Positions 15,615 to 24,130 of a DNA stretch of 64,000 bases are shown piece by piece (the first letter of the stretch is position 1; every line of letters starts with the position of its first letter). Under the pieces are notes generated by a model. The model was not told the DNA's origin, ran no database searches, and saw nothing but the letters and a program-made list of their open reading frames with translations. Source of the stretch: Gordonia hongkongensis (GTDB taxonomy: Bacteria; Actinomycetota; Actinomycetes; Mycobacteriales; Mycobacteriaceae); assembly GCF_023078355.1 (NCBI RefSeq), contig NZ_CP095552.1, positions 372,001 through 436,000 on the forward strand. The letters are read 5' to 3'. The position numbers and the translations under genes are program-made.

Positions 15615-17641
15615 CACTTCCGGACGACGAGCACGAACGGGCCGCGTTCGGTGACCTGGAAGCGCGGGTCGTCGAACACCGCCGGGTCGAAGGTGACCGT
15701 GTATCGCTTCACGTTCGGATCGTTGGGATAGACGTCCTCGGCGAGGCGGAGCGTGTAACCGTCTGCGCTGTAGCGGAACAGGAAGACATTCGGCGGGGTC
15801 CACGGGGATCGGTCGAGCGCGTCGACGAGCTGGTCGGCGTTCTCGCTTTTCGCCCAACGCTCGATCGCGGCTGCGCGCTTGTCGAATTCGGCCAGCGGGT
15901 TCGCGTAGTGCGAGGTGAGTCCCTGGAAGCCCCAGTACGGGTAAATCGACAGGAAACCGAAGTCGGCGGTGAGGACGACGTTCTCGGTGCGCGGCCGGCC
16001 GGTCTGTTCACCGATCAGCTTGTCCAGCTCCGCGAAGTACGACTCGGCGCCGGCCGGGCGGGCGTCGGCGCGTTCGCCGTATCCGTCGGTGTCGGTGTAG
16101 GCGGTGGTGATCTCGGTACCCAGATGGCCCGGGATGCTCTGTGCCATCGCGATTGCCGAGAGGACGGCGAGTGTACCCACGACCACACGAACGTCGCCGA
16201 AGCGCCGTACCGCCGCATGCGCGAGGTCGACGACACCGAAGACGCCCGCCGCGCTCAGTGTGGCCACCAGGATCGGCTCGAGACGGAACGAGAGCAGGGT
16301 CGTGCCCAGAGCCGTCATCAGCATCGACAGCAGGCAGAACAGATAGACCGTCACCACGGTGACGCCCATGGCCAGGGCGACGGTGCGGGTGCGGAAGCGC
16401 AGCAGAATCCAGAGGAGGCCGATCATCGTGATCGCGCCGACGAGGTTCAGCCCGAACATCGGCAGCGGCAGCACCGAACCGCGTTCGGGCAGATAGTGTT
16501 CGGCGGTCCCACCGCTGGCAGGGGTGTTGGTCAGGCGTGCCCACAGGTAGGGCGCCCACACCAGCAGGGCGATCAGGCCGGAGAGGACCCCGACGACGAC
16601 CAGACGACCGATCACCGCGAGCACGACACCGCGCCGGCGGCTTGTCACCGTGGCCGACGGCGTGGCCTTGTTCGACGCGCTCAGCCAGCCTTGGACGGCG
16701 AAGTAACCGGCCAGCAGGACAGCTGTGAGGGCGAACAGTCCGGTGTAGAGCGTGTAGGTCGCGGCCGAGATCCCCAGGAACACACCGGACGCCGCCACCG
16801 CGGGCCAACTCGTCGCGCCGAAGAGCGGACCCATGGGCCCGTCGACGGCTCGGGTTCGTCCGCGCAGCGCGTAGGTCAGCGTGATCAGCATGGGTACGCC
16901 GATCAGCACCAGAATGGCCGCATACGGCTCCGGCGAGGCGTACAGCAACGTGACGGTGGTGACCGCGAGGCCCAGCGCGACACCGCGATCCGCGCCGAAC
17001 ATGCGGATGAACAGGATGACGCCGACGGCCGCGGCCACCGCCATCGACACGATCGCCCAGGTCTTGTAGGTCTCCCAGCCGGGCTGGCCGAGCAGGTTCG
17101 CGAACCGGCCGCCCCACCAGAACCAGCCGGCCGGGTAGTAGGGCGGCAGATCGGTGTAGGTCATGTCCGCGAGGTGCGGGCTCGACGTCATGCGGGTGAG
17201 GTATTCGGTGCGGAACTCCTGGTCGACCGATAGTCCGAAGAGGTAGAGACGTGTTGCGCCCAGCGGCATCCCGATGGTCACCGTGACGAAGCCCGACATC
17301 GCGGCCGCCGACAGCACCGGCACCAGCAGTCGGCCCTTGCCGTAGCGATAGAGCAGTGCGGCGATCACCAGGATGGCGATCGCCAGCACCTGTCCGGCGG
17401 TCGTCAGCGACCGGGTCACGTTGGAGGAGTTGAACGCCGGCCACTCGACGGTCCCGATGGCCGTCAGTCCCGCCATCGACACCAACCCGCCGACCACCAC
17501 GGCGATCAGCAGCGACAGGACCGCGCGCCCGTAGCCCGTCGAACCCTGCGGTGCGGAGGGCGAGTCCTCTTCCGCTCCCTGAGGAGTCCCGGAGCTTGCG
17601 GAGGGACGTCTCGAAGGGTCAGGTCGGTTCATCACGTCCAC
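15614..17641 (-). CDS. aftA: Galactan 5-O-arabinofuranosyltransferase AftA
   Basis: A 675-residue polytopic GT-C enzyme. It transfers the first arabinofuranosyl residues from decaprenyl-phospho-arabinose to the galactan chain, priming arabinan synthesis at the outer face of the membrane. Family features are the long run of membrane helices from residue 40, the loop FGLSVDQEFRTEYLTRM with conserved acidic residues, MTYTDLPPYYPAGWFWWGGR, and a soluble C-terminal domain of about 180 residues ending GPFVLVVRK. It lies downstream of dprE1 and dprE2, which make its donor, matching mycobacterial order. Residues about 8-22 (PDPSRRPSASSGTPQGAEE) are encoded by a copy of the dispersed intergenic repeat. 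A later start would avoid it, although no better ribosome site is obvious. Confidence 0.93.
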   Translation of the reverse strand: MDVMNRPDPSRRPSASSGTPQGAEEDSPSAPQGSTGYGRAVLSLLIAVVVGGLVSMAGLTAIGTVEWPAFNSSNVTRSLTTAGQVLAIAILVIAALLYRYGKGRLLVPVLSAAAMSGFVTVTIGMPLGATRLYLFGLSVDQEFRTEYLTRMTSSPHLADMTYTDLPPYYPAGWFWWGGRFANLLGQPGWETYKTWAIVSMAVAAAVGVILFIRMFGADRGVALGLAVTTVTLLYASPEPYAAILVLIGVPMLITLTYALRGRTRAVDGPMGPLFGATSWPAVAASGVFLGISAATYTLYTGLFALTAVLLAGYFAVQGWLSASNKATPSATVTSRRRGVVLAVIGRLVVVGVLSGLIALLVWAPYLWARLTNTPASGGTAEHYLPERGSVLPLPMFGLNLVGAITMIGLLWILLRFRTRTVALAMGVTVVTVYLFCLLSMLMTALGTTLLSFRLEPILVATLSAAGVFGVVDLAHAAVRRFGDVRVVVGTLAVLSAIAMAQSIPGHLGTEITTAYTDTDGYGERADARPAGAESYFAELDKLIGEQTGRPRTENVVLTADFGFLSIYPYWGFQGLTSHYANPLAEFDKRAAAIERWAKSENADQLVDALDRSPWTPPNVFLFRYSADGYTLRLAEDVYPNDPNVKRYTVTFDPAVFDDPRFQVTERGPFVLVVRK
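17574..17620 (+). repeat. Dispersed intergenic repeat inside the aftA 5' end
   Basis: GCTCCCTGAGGAGT, CGGAGCTTGCGGAGGG and CTCGAAGGGTC appear in the same order as in the repeats near 2692 and 11048. The copy is read in antisense as codons of the variable cytoplasmic N-terminus of AftA. Confidence 0.75.
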
Positions 17642-17678
17642 TCAGACTCTGCTGTTCAGCGATTGGGCGATTCAGCGA

Positions 17679-18440
17679 TCAGATCGGCAGCTTGCGGAAG
17701 ATCGGACGCGGGATGTGGCGGAGCACCATCATGATGTAGCGGAACGGCCCCGGCACCCAGACGATCTCCTTGCCCTTGGTGGCCGCGGCCACCGCGAGGC
17801 GACCCACGTCCTCCTTGTCGACCGTGAGCGGCGCTTCCTTGACATGCGCCGACAACCGGGTGCGGACCTGGCCGGGGCGGATGACGAGGACGCGAGCACC
17901 GAAGGGGCGCAGCGCCTCTCCGAGCCCGAGGTAGAAGCCGTCGAGTCCGGCCTTGGTGGAGCCGTACACGAAGTTGCTGCGGCGCACGCGCTCGCCGGCG
18001 ACCGAGCTCATCGCGATGATCTGTCCGTGGCCCTGTGCCTTGAACTTCTCGCCCAGCAGGACTCCGACGGAAACGGCTGCGGTGTAGTTGATCTCGGCTT
18101 CGGCGACCGCGAGGCCGTGGTCCTGCCAGGCCTGCTCGTCGTCGCCCTGGATGCCGAAGGCGACGATCGCGACGTCGACGTCACCGTCGGCGAACGCCTT
18201 GTCGATGACCGCCCGGTGCGTGTCGGTGGCGCGGGCGTCGAAGTCGATCTGCGTGACCTCGGTGGCGCCGGCGTTCTTGGCCTTCTCCACCGCCGCGTCG
18301 GCGGTGGGATCACCCGGCAGGGTGGCGAGGATGACCCGCGCGGGGCCCTTGCTGAGGTACTCCGCGGTGATGGCGAGCCCGATCTCGGAGCTGCCGCCCA
18401 GGACCAGGATGGACTGTGGGACGCCCACGGCGTTGATCAT
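17679..18440 (-). CDS. dprE2: Decaprenylphosphoryl-2-keto-ribose reductase DprE2
   Basis: A 253-residue short-chain dehydrogenase. It reduces the keto intermediate made by DprE1 to decaprenyl-phospho-arabinose with NAD(P)H. It shows the nucleotide-binding GGSSEIG at residues 15-21, a catalytic Ser in MSSVAGE, the YxxxK pair in VYGSTKAG, and [14 protein letters not shown]. The C-terminus ([21 protein letters not shown]) is the basic hydrophobic tail typical of DprE2. It lies 65 bases after dprE1 and 37 bases before aftA, in one operon. Confidence 0.95.
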   Translation of the reverse strand: MINAVGVPQSILVLGGSSEIGLAITAEYLSKGPARVILATLPGDPTADAAVEKAKNAGATEVTQIDFDARATDTHRAVIDKAFADGDVDVAIVAFGIQGDDEQAWQDHGLAVAEAEINYTAAVSVGVLLGEKFKAQGHGQIIAMSSVAGERVRRSNFVYGSTKAGLDGFYLGLGEALRPFGARVLVIRPGQVRTRLSAHVKEAPLTVDKEDVGRLAVAAATKGKEIVWVPGPFRYIMMVLRHIPRPIFRKLPI

Positions 18441-18505
18441 TGTGTACTCGCTTTCGGTGACGTACAGGTCGGGTGCGCGTGCGGCGCGTCGAAAAGGGCA
18501 GTCGG

Positions 18506-19930
18506 TCAGGCGAGTTCGAGTCGCCGACCCATGTCCGACATGAACACCCGGTTGGGGTCGATGCGACGACGCGTCGCGATCCAGTCGCCGATCTCCGGGT
18601 ACATGGCGTGGAAGTTCTCGGCCGAGGTGCGCGAGTCCTTGGCGGTGTAGAGGCGGCCGCCCATCGCCATGACGCGGCGGTCGAGCTCGTTGAGGAACTC
18701 GGCGAGGCCGGCCTTGACCGGGAAGTCGAGGCAGACGTTCCAGCCCTTGAACGGGAAGCTCAGCGGCGCCCGGTTGCCCTCGCCGAAGAGTTTGATGACG
18801 TTGAGGAAGCTGACATGGCCCGACGCCTGGATGTCCTCGATGAGCGCGGTGAACTCGCCCTCGTTGCCGGTCGGCACGATGAACTGGTACTGGCAGAAAC
18901 CGCCGCCGCGTCCGTAGGCGTTGTTCCAGTCACCGAACACGTCGAGCATGTGGTAGAACTGCGCGAGATTTTTGACCTTGCCCTCACTGGGCGGTCCGAT
19001 CCGGTAGTACGCCTCGCCGACTGCGGAGAAGCTGAGCTTGTTCGCCAACCCGCGCGGGAAGATGTCGGGGAACCGGACGAGTGGCTTGTTGTTGAACGAC
19101 AGCGGGTTGTCGCGGTACTTCTCCGGCAGTTCGTCGACGCGGGCGAGATTCCCCCGGGAAAACGTGCCGCGACCGAGCTTCGGCGGCGCGCTGATGGTGT
19201 CGAACCAGCCCGAGGCGTACTCGTATCCGTCCTCGAATCCGTCCTGGAGATGCAGGTCGAGGGTCTCCTGCAGCGAGCCGGTGCGCGCGGTGTCGGCGAT
19301 GAAGTAGGCGCTTTCGGTGCGCTTCATCTGGATCTTGGCGCGCAACACGATGCCCGTCAGTCCGATGCCGCCGATGGTCGCCCAGAAGAGTTCGCCGTTC
19401 GGGTCGTCGGCCGAGCCGCCCGGCGTGAGGGTGAGGATGCGGCCGTCGGCGACGAGCAGCTGCATCTCGACGACGTGGTTGCCGAAGCTGCCCTGGCTGT
19501 GGTGGTTCTTCCCGTGGATGTCGTGCGCGATCGCGCCGCCCACCGTCACCTGTCGGGTACCCGGGAGCACCGGGACCCACAAGCCGTGGGGGAGCGCCGC
19601 CTGCATGAGCGTGTCCAGGGAGACGCCGGCGTCGACGTCGACCGTGGCCGACTCGTCGTCGATCGCGTAAATCCTGGTCAATGGGGTCATGTCGATCGTG
19701 AGGCCACCACTGTTCTGGCCCGACTCGTTGTACGAGCGGCCCAGCCCGCGGGCGATGACGCCGCGCTTGAGGTAGTCCGGCTTGTCCGCGTTGTCGTCGG
19801 CCACGCGGGCCACCGCCTCGGCGATGACCTCGGGGTACGGCGTGGACAGGACGTGACCCTCGATCGGGGTGGTGCGAGACCAGCCCACCAGCTTGCGGGT
19901 CGTGATCGGCAGCAACTCTTCAGTAGACAT
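18506..19930 (-). CDS. dprE1: Decaprenylphosphoryl-beta-D-ribose 2'-oxidase DprE1
   Basis: A 474-residue FAD-dependent oxidase that works with DprE2 to epimerise decaprenyl-phospho-ribose to the arabinose donor. It has the FAD-binding region [36 protein letters not shown] and the C-terminal [17 protein letters not shown]. Cys400 in GWNVCLDFP corresponds to M. tuberculosis Cys387, since both lie 74 residues before the C-terminus. That cysteine is the residue trapped by benzothiazinones, so the enzyme should be sensitive. I chose the ATG at 19930 ([11 protein letters not shown]) because homologues begin there, although the frame stays open upstream to 20068. Confidence 0.96.
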   Translation of the reverse strand: MSTEELLPITTRKLVGWSRTTPIEGHVLSTPYPEVIAEAVARVADDNADKPDYLKRGVIARGLGRSYNESGQNSGGLTIDMTPLTRIYAIDDESATVDVDAGVSLDTLMQAALPHGLWVPVLPGTRQVTVGGAIAHDIHGKNHHSQGSFGNHVVEMQLLVADGRILTLTPGGSADDPNGELFWATIGGIGLTGIVLRAKIQMKRTESAYFIADTARTGSLQETLDLHLQDGFEDGYEYASGWFDTISAPPKLGRGTFSRGNLARVDELPEKYRDNPLSFNNKPLVRFPDIFPRGLANKLSFSAVGEAYYRIGPPSEGKVKNLAQFYHMLDVFGDWNNAYGRGGGFCQYQFIVPTGNEGEFTALIEDIQASGHVSFLNVIKLFGEGNRAPLSFPFKGWNVCLDFPVKAGLAEFLNELDRRVMAMGGRLYTAKDSRTSAENFHAMYPEIGDWIATRRRIDPNRVFMSDMGRRLELA

Positions 19931-20108
19931 CGCTAGAGAGGTTACCTGGGCGGGGTTCACAGACCGACCGTCATGCCGGGGACGCGGAATCGTACCCATG
20001 ACCTCCGAGCGCTCGTCGATGCCATCGAAAAACGCACCATTGACTGATGGCACGATCCGTGGTGGCATGCATCACAGACGTAATACTGCGCACGACGAGG
20101 AGCCCGGC

Positions 20109-21017
20109 ATGGAAGCGCTCAGAGATGTGACCCGTTCCGACGACGGAATCGACGAGGTGTCGCAGCGCCTGCTGGCATCTGCCGCGCGGTTGTCGCGCAA
20201 TGCACTGACCGAGATCGACTGGGATGCGCCGCTCGAGAAGGAGAAGTACGGCTGCAGCCCGGAGTGGTCGACTCTGTATGGAACGGCCTACTGGGAAGAG
20301 ATGACCGAGCAGCAGCGGATCGCCCTCACCCGGCACGAGACCGCGTCGATCATGAGCATCGGCATCTGGTTCGAGATGATGCTGCAGGAGATGGTGATCC
20401 GCGATCAGTACCTCGGGGACTACCACCGCCCGGAGTTCCAGTTCGCCCTGACCGAGGTCGCCGACGAGTGTCGGCATTCGCTGATGTTCGCCAAGACGTC
20501 GTACAAGCTGACCGGGACCAGCTACACGCCTCATCCGCGCCTGGGTCGCTTCGGCAAGTTGTTCATGCGCGTCGCGGGCAGCGAAGTCGCCTACGCCGGA
20601 ATCCTTGCCGCCGAGGAAGTCCTGGACGTGCTGCAGCGGGGCTGCATGCGTGACGATCGGGTGCTGCCGCTCGTGCGCACCGTCAACGAGATCCACGTCC
20701 TCGAGGAATCTCGCCACATGCGTTTCGCGCGAGAGGAAGTGCGCCACTTTATGGCGGAAGCCAGTTGGATTCGGCGACAGCTCAGTTCGGTGATCACCGC
20801 GATGGCCGTGTCCTACATCCTCGTCAGCCTCGTCCGCCCGAAGGCCTACGCCGACGCCGGTCTGGACCACCGTCGGGCGGTCGGAGAGATGCGCCGCAAC
20901 CACCATTTCCAGTCGATGGTCCGCTCGGGTTGCGCACACCTCATGGGCTTCCTCGACGAGGTGGGTCTGCTCACCCGGCCCGCGGCACGGATCTACCGCA
21001 AGGTGCACATGCTCTGA
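20109..21017 (+). CDS. AurF-like diiron oxygenase
   Basis: A 302-residue helical protein resembling the p-aminobenzoate N-oxygenase (AurF) family of carboxylate-bridged diiron enzymes. Likely metal ligands are in RHETASIM, EVADECRHSLMFAK, AAEEVLDV and HVLEESRHMRFAREE, giving the repeated Glu/His pattern of the fold. It starts at ATG 20109 with GACGAGGAG upstream, and diverges from dprE1. Homologues of this group are common in mycobacteria. Substrates are mostly unknown, so N-oxygenation is only one possibility. Confidence 0.82.
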   Translation: MEALRDVTRSDDGIDEVSQRLLASAARLSRNALTEIDWDAPLEKEKYGCSPEWSTLYGTAYWEEMTEQQRIALTRHETASIMSIGIWFEMMLQEMVIRDQYLGDYHRPEFQFALTEVADECRHSLMFAKTSYKLTGTSYTPHPRLGRFGKLFMRVAGSEVAYAGILAAEEVLDVLQRGCMRDDRVLPLVRTVNEIHVLEESRHMRFAREEVRHFMAEASWIRRQLSSVITAMAVSYILVSLVRPKAYADAGLDHRRAVGEMRRNHHFQSMVRSGCAHLMGFLDEVGLLTRPAARIYRKVHML

Positions 21018-21044
21018 CGGACTGAGGGCGATGGCCGCTGGTGA

Positions 21045-21671
21045 TCACGAATCCTGGTGCGGCGGAGTGATGATCGCGGCGTTGACCAGCGAGAGCAGGT
21101 CTTCGATGCCGGTGCCGTCGGGCAATTGGTCGGCGAAGTCGGTCTCCAGTGCGGCCAGGCCGTGCGCCATGGCGAAGGTTGCGACGGCGATGAGGTTACC
21201 GGGCACGCCGCCGCCCCAACCGTGGTCGGCGGCGTCGGAGACGGTGCGCGTGTGCAACTCCCATCCGCGCGCCCGTGCCGCGACCAGGTCGGGCGCCTTG
21301 TTGTCGACGAGTCGTGAGCCCATCATCAGCGTGACCGTCGCGCGATTGTCACGCGCGAATCGGACGTAGACCTGCCCCAGCGTGGCGACGGCCTCGCCGA
21401 GCGGGGCGTCGTCCGGCAGTTGCTCGAGCGCGCGCATGTGTTCGGTGTGGAGGTTGTCGAAACCGCGGACCGCGACCGCGGTAAACAACGCCCGACGATC
21501 GGCGAAGTGGTGGGCCACCGACTGATGCGTGATACCCACCCGCCGGGCGATCGCACGCAGGCTCGCGTTCTCGGGCCCGGCCTCGTCGAGTTCGGCGACA
21601 GCCGCGACGAGCAGCGATTCACGGACCTCTGGTGCGGTCCGGCGTCGGATCGGGCAAGCCGGCTTCTGCAT
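21045..21671 (-). CDS. TetR-family transcriptional regulator
   Basis: A 208-residue regulator with an N-terminal TetR helix-turn-helix: RESLLVAAVAELDEAGPENASLRAIARRVGITHQSVAHHFADRRALFTAV, residues about 17-66. The C-terminal ligand domain has the alpha-helical pattern of the WHG-type TetR group. It converges with the AurF-like gene and diverges from the arginase-family gene, so either may be its target. I see no clear palindrome between 21672 and 21866. Confidence 0.88.
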   Translation of the reverse strand: MQKPACPIRRRTAPEVRESLLVAAVAELDEAGPENASLRAIARRVGITHQSVAHHFADRRALFTAVAVRGFDNLHTEHMRALEQLPDDAPLGEAVATLGQVYVRFARDNRATVTLMMGSRLVDNKAPDLVAARARGWELHTRTVSDAADHGWGGGVPGNLIAVATFAMAHGLAALETDFADQLPDGTGIEDLLSLVNAAIITPPHQDS

Positions 21672-21866
21672 GCCCGCGATTATGGCTCACGGCGTTCGTG
21701 ACGTGGCACGACCTCGCCCTCTTGTACGAACCGGGCGGCGGCCGGCGAGGGACGCCGGCTTCGGATCTTTCTGGACTGTCTTTCGATCTGGGCGTCCAGC
21801 AGGCGATTCATTCTGCGACGATGGGGCCATGGAGCCAGCCCACGGCAGTCCGGTCGACGGCACTCG

Positions 21867-22763
21867 ATGAGAACGACGGTGCTGGGCGTGCCCAATAGTG
21901 CGGGCGCGTATTGCGTGGGCGTAGAACGAGCGCCCGGCGCGTTGCGAGCTGCCGGCCTTGTCGAACAGCTGCGGGCGTCGGGCACGGACGTCGTCGATGC
22001 CGGCGATCTGACGACGCGGCTGTGGTTTCCCGACCGTGAGCGACCGTTCGCGCAGAACCTCGGCGAAGAGGCGGATGCACTCGTCGAGCTTTCCACCGCT
22101 GCGGCGAGCCTGCTCGCAGCGGAGCAATGTCTGCTCGTGCTCGGCGGAAGCTGCACAGTCGCCGTCGGACTCTGTGACGCGATGGCACGTGCCGGAGAAC
22201 GGCCCAGGCTCGTCTACATCGACCGGCATCTGGATCTCAACACCCCGCTCGACGACGGAGGGCTCACTGAGCTGGATGGGGATGGCACACGCGCTGGGTC
22301 TCGAGGGGGCCGCGCCGGAGTTGGTCGATCTGATGTACCGCACACCGTTGTGCAGCCGTCGGAGCTGGTCTACCTCGGCGTTGATCTGAGTCGAGAAACA
22401 ACTGATTGGGAACGCGGACAGGCTGCAGAACACAGAATCGCGGTCGTCGATCAGACCGCGCTCTGCGACGACCCCCGAGGTGCGGCCGCCGACGCCCGCC
22501 GGATTCTGGCGTCCGGACCGTTCCTGGTGCATCTCGATGTCGACGTACTCGACTTTCTGGACGCGCCGATCGCCGAGAACGTGAACGGCCGAAACAGCGG
22601 GCCGACCATCGCGATCCTCGGACAGGCACTCGGCGCGCTGCTACAAGATCCCGACTGCTGGGGGTTGTCGATCGGGCAGCTCGACCCGGCGCATGCGTCG
22701 GCAGATCGAACCGCGATACCCAGGCTCGTGTCGGTGCTCGTCTCGGCACTGAGCTCCACCTAG
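21867..22763 (+). CDS. Arginase/agmatinase-family protein, probably damaged
   Basis: A 298-residue member of the ureohydrolase fold, normally a binuclear manganese hydrolase. DRHLDLN (for DAHxDxN) and HLDVDVLDF (for DVDxxD) are recognisable. The first metal motif, usually GGDHS, reads GGSCTV, with the Asp and His replaced. Between about 22254 and 22352 the conserved sequence (SLSWMGMAHALGLEGAAPEL, then VDLMYRTP) is encoded in the +1 frame, while the open frame gives a non-homologous GDGTRAGSRGGRAGVGRS. Two compensating single-base changes, an extra G in GGAGGG near 22255 and a missing G near 22350, would explain this. Catalysis is doubtful. Confidence 0.75.
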   Translation: MRTTVLGVPNSAGAYCVGVERAPGALRAAGLVEQLRASGTDVVDAGDLTTRLWFPDRERPFAQNLGEEADALVELSTAAASLLAAEQCLLVLGGSCTVAVGLCDAMARAGERPRLVYIDRHLDLNTPLDDGGLTELDGDGTRAGSRGGRAGVGRSDVPHTVVQPSELVYLGVDLSRETTDWERGQAAEHRIAVVDQTALCDDPRGAAADARRILASGPFLVHLDVDVLDFLDAPIAENVNGRNSGPTIAILGQALGALLQDPDCWGLSIGQLDPAHASADRTAIPRLVSVLVSALSST

Positions 22764-22839
22764 CCCCGTGTGGTGACACCCGCTCACTCGCGTCTGTACC
22801 GGCTCGATCCGCGGTGAGCTGATCCGGCCGTGTCCCGAG

Positions 22840-23400
22840 TCACCGACCCATGGAATAGAACTCGTGATTGGGTGCCACCGCCGTCAGGTGTGCGAGTCGG
22901 TTCGACGCGGCGAAGAACGCAGTGATCGCCCCGACGTCCCAGATCTCGTCATCGGTGAGCCCCGCTTGCCGGGCGCGAGCCATGTCGCTGTCCGCGAACA
23001 GTTCTGGGGTCCTGGTCAGGGCGAGAGTGAGCTCGACGATCGCGCGCTGACGCTCATCCAGGACCGCTCCGGCAGGGTTGGTTGCCACGTGATCGGAGAG
23101 GTGTGGATCCTTGGATCGCACGCGCAGGATGGCGCCGTGGGCGACGACGCAGTAGACGCATCTGTTCGCTCCAGACGAGGCGACCACGACCAGTTCACGT
23201 TCGGCCTTCGACAGCGGGCCCGGTTCCTCCATCAACACGTCGTGATAATCGAGGAACGCTCGCAGCTCGTTCGGGCGATGCCCCAGGGCGCGAAAGATGT
23301 TGGGGACGAAACCGGACTTCTCCGCGACGGGGTCGATCCGTTCACGAAGGTCATCCGGCAGGTCGGCGAGTTCGGTCAAGGGGAATCGGCTCGTGGTCAT
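22840..23400 (-). CDS. AhpD/carboxymuconolactone decarboxylase-like peroxidase-related protein
   Basis: A 186-residue protein of the AhpD-like fold. The redox motif CVYC with a downstream His (NRCVYCVVAHGAIL) lies at about residues 80-93. The N-terminal PVAEKSGFVPNIFRALGHRP and the C-terminal DEIWDVGAITAFFAASNRLA are typical of the uncharacterised peroxidase-related subgroup. It probably takes part in thiol-dependent reduction of peroxides or oxidised partners. It starts at ATG 23400. A longer frame to 23508 exists but lacks family similarity. Confidence 0.85.
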   Translation of the reverse strand: MTTSRFPLTELADLPDDLRERIDPVAEKSGFVPNIFRALGHRPNELRAFLDYHDVLMEEPGPLSKAERELVVVASSGANRCVYCVVAHGAILRVRSKDPHLSDHVATNPAGAVLDERQRAIVELTLALTRTPELFADSDMARARQAGLTDDEIWDVGAITAFFAASNRLAHLTAVAPNHEFYSMGR

Positions 23401-23575
23401 GGCAAGGCCTTCCGTCACAGGGGCGCACCCTGCTCGCTTCGCGAGGAGCCCATGGTCGCGCCTCGCGACGTGACTCACCACCCCGGAAGAAGGGGTCACG
23501 GCCACCACGCATGGAGTTCATGGCGGAGGTCCGCGTCGGATGGCTTCGAAGCAAGACGCGGGCGTTCGGTGGACC

Positions 23576-23620
23576 TTGCCAACGTGCAATGTCACATATA
23601 GAGTCCCTGCCACTGGCAGG
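23576..23620 (+). promoter_or_regulatory. Candidate promoter with palindromic operator ahead of mmpS
   Basis: TTGCCA at 23576-23581 and TATAGA at 23597-23602 (15-base spacing) are followed at once by the perfect palindrome CCTGCCA-C-TGGCAGG at 23606-23620. A repressor bound here would cover the transcription start of the mmpS-mmpL pair about 65 bases upstream of mmpS. Confidence 0.5.
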
Positions 23621-23686
23621 CTGAACGCTGCTCGGCAGGCATGAGGCCAGGTCGAGACGCGGATGTCTGATGTCGATGGGGGTCCG

Positions 23687-24130
23687 ATGAAGAAGTCCGT
23701 TGCGTATGCAGGCTCGTGGTGGATCGTGTGGGTGGTCATCGCGGTGATGTCCGTGTCGGCGTTCTACGTCGGCAAGCTGCGCCTGAGTGAGATCCCCGAC
23801 CGGGCGATCGGCCACTCGCCGGCGGCGCCTGAGGCGGGCGTCGTGCGCGACAAATCGATCGAGTACGTCGTGACCGGCCCGGCGGGCTCGTCAGCGCGGG
23901 TGTCCTACATCGAGCCCGGGGGACGGGTCGTCGACGACAAGGTCTCCGTTCCGTGGCGGATGGTGCTCCGTACGCGCGAACTGACGACTTCCGTCGGGGT
24001 GCTCACTCAATCATCAGGTCGCGGCGCGGTGTCATGCGCGGTGCGGGTCAACGGGTTCGAGCGAGCGAGGCAGACCGGCTCGGGCGCCGACGGCAGCACG
24101 GTCGCCAATTGTCTGGTCCCGGTGGCGTAG
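23687..24130 (+). CDS. MmpS-family transport accessory protein
   Basis: A 147-residue membrane-anchored protein with one N-terminal transmembrane helix (WWIVWVVIAVMSVSAFYVG) and a small extracytoplasmic beta domain with two cysteines (AVSCAVRV and VANCLVP) as in MmpS proteins. MmpS partners MmpL in exporting lipids or siderophores. The stop codon touches the ATG of the mmpL reading frame at 24131, indicating an operon. I chose ATG 23687 because GATGGGGG precedes it; an in-frame ATG at 23663 is the alternative. Confidence 0.85.
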   Translation: MKKSVAYAGSWWIVWVVIAVMSVSAFYVGKLRLSEIPDRAIGHSPAAPEAGVVRDKSIEYVVTGPAGSSARVSYIEPGGRVVDDKVSVPWRMVLRTRELTTSVGVLTQSSGRGAVSCAVRVNGFERARQTGSGADGSTVANCLVPVA

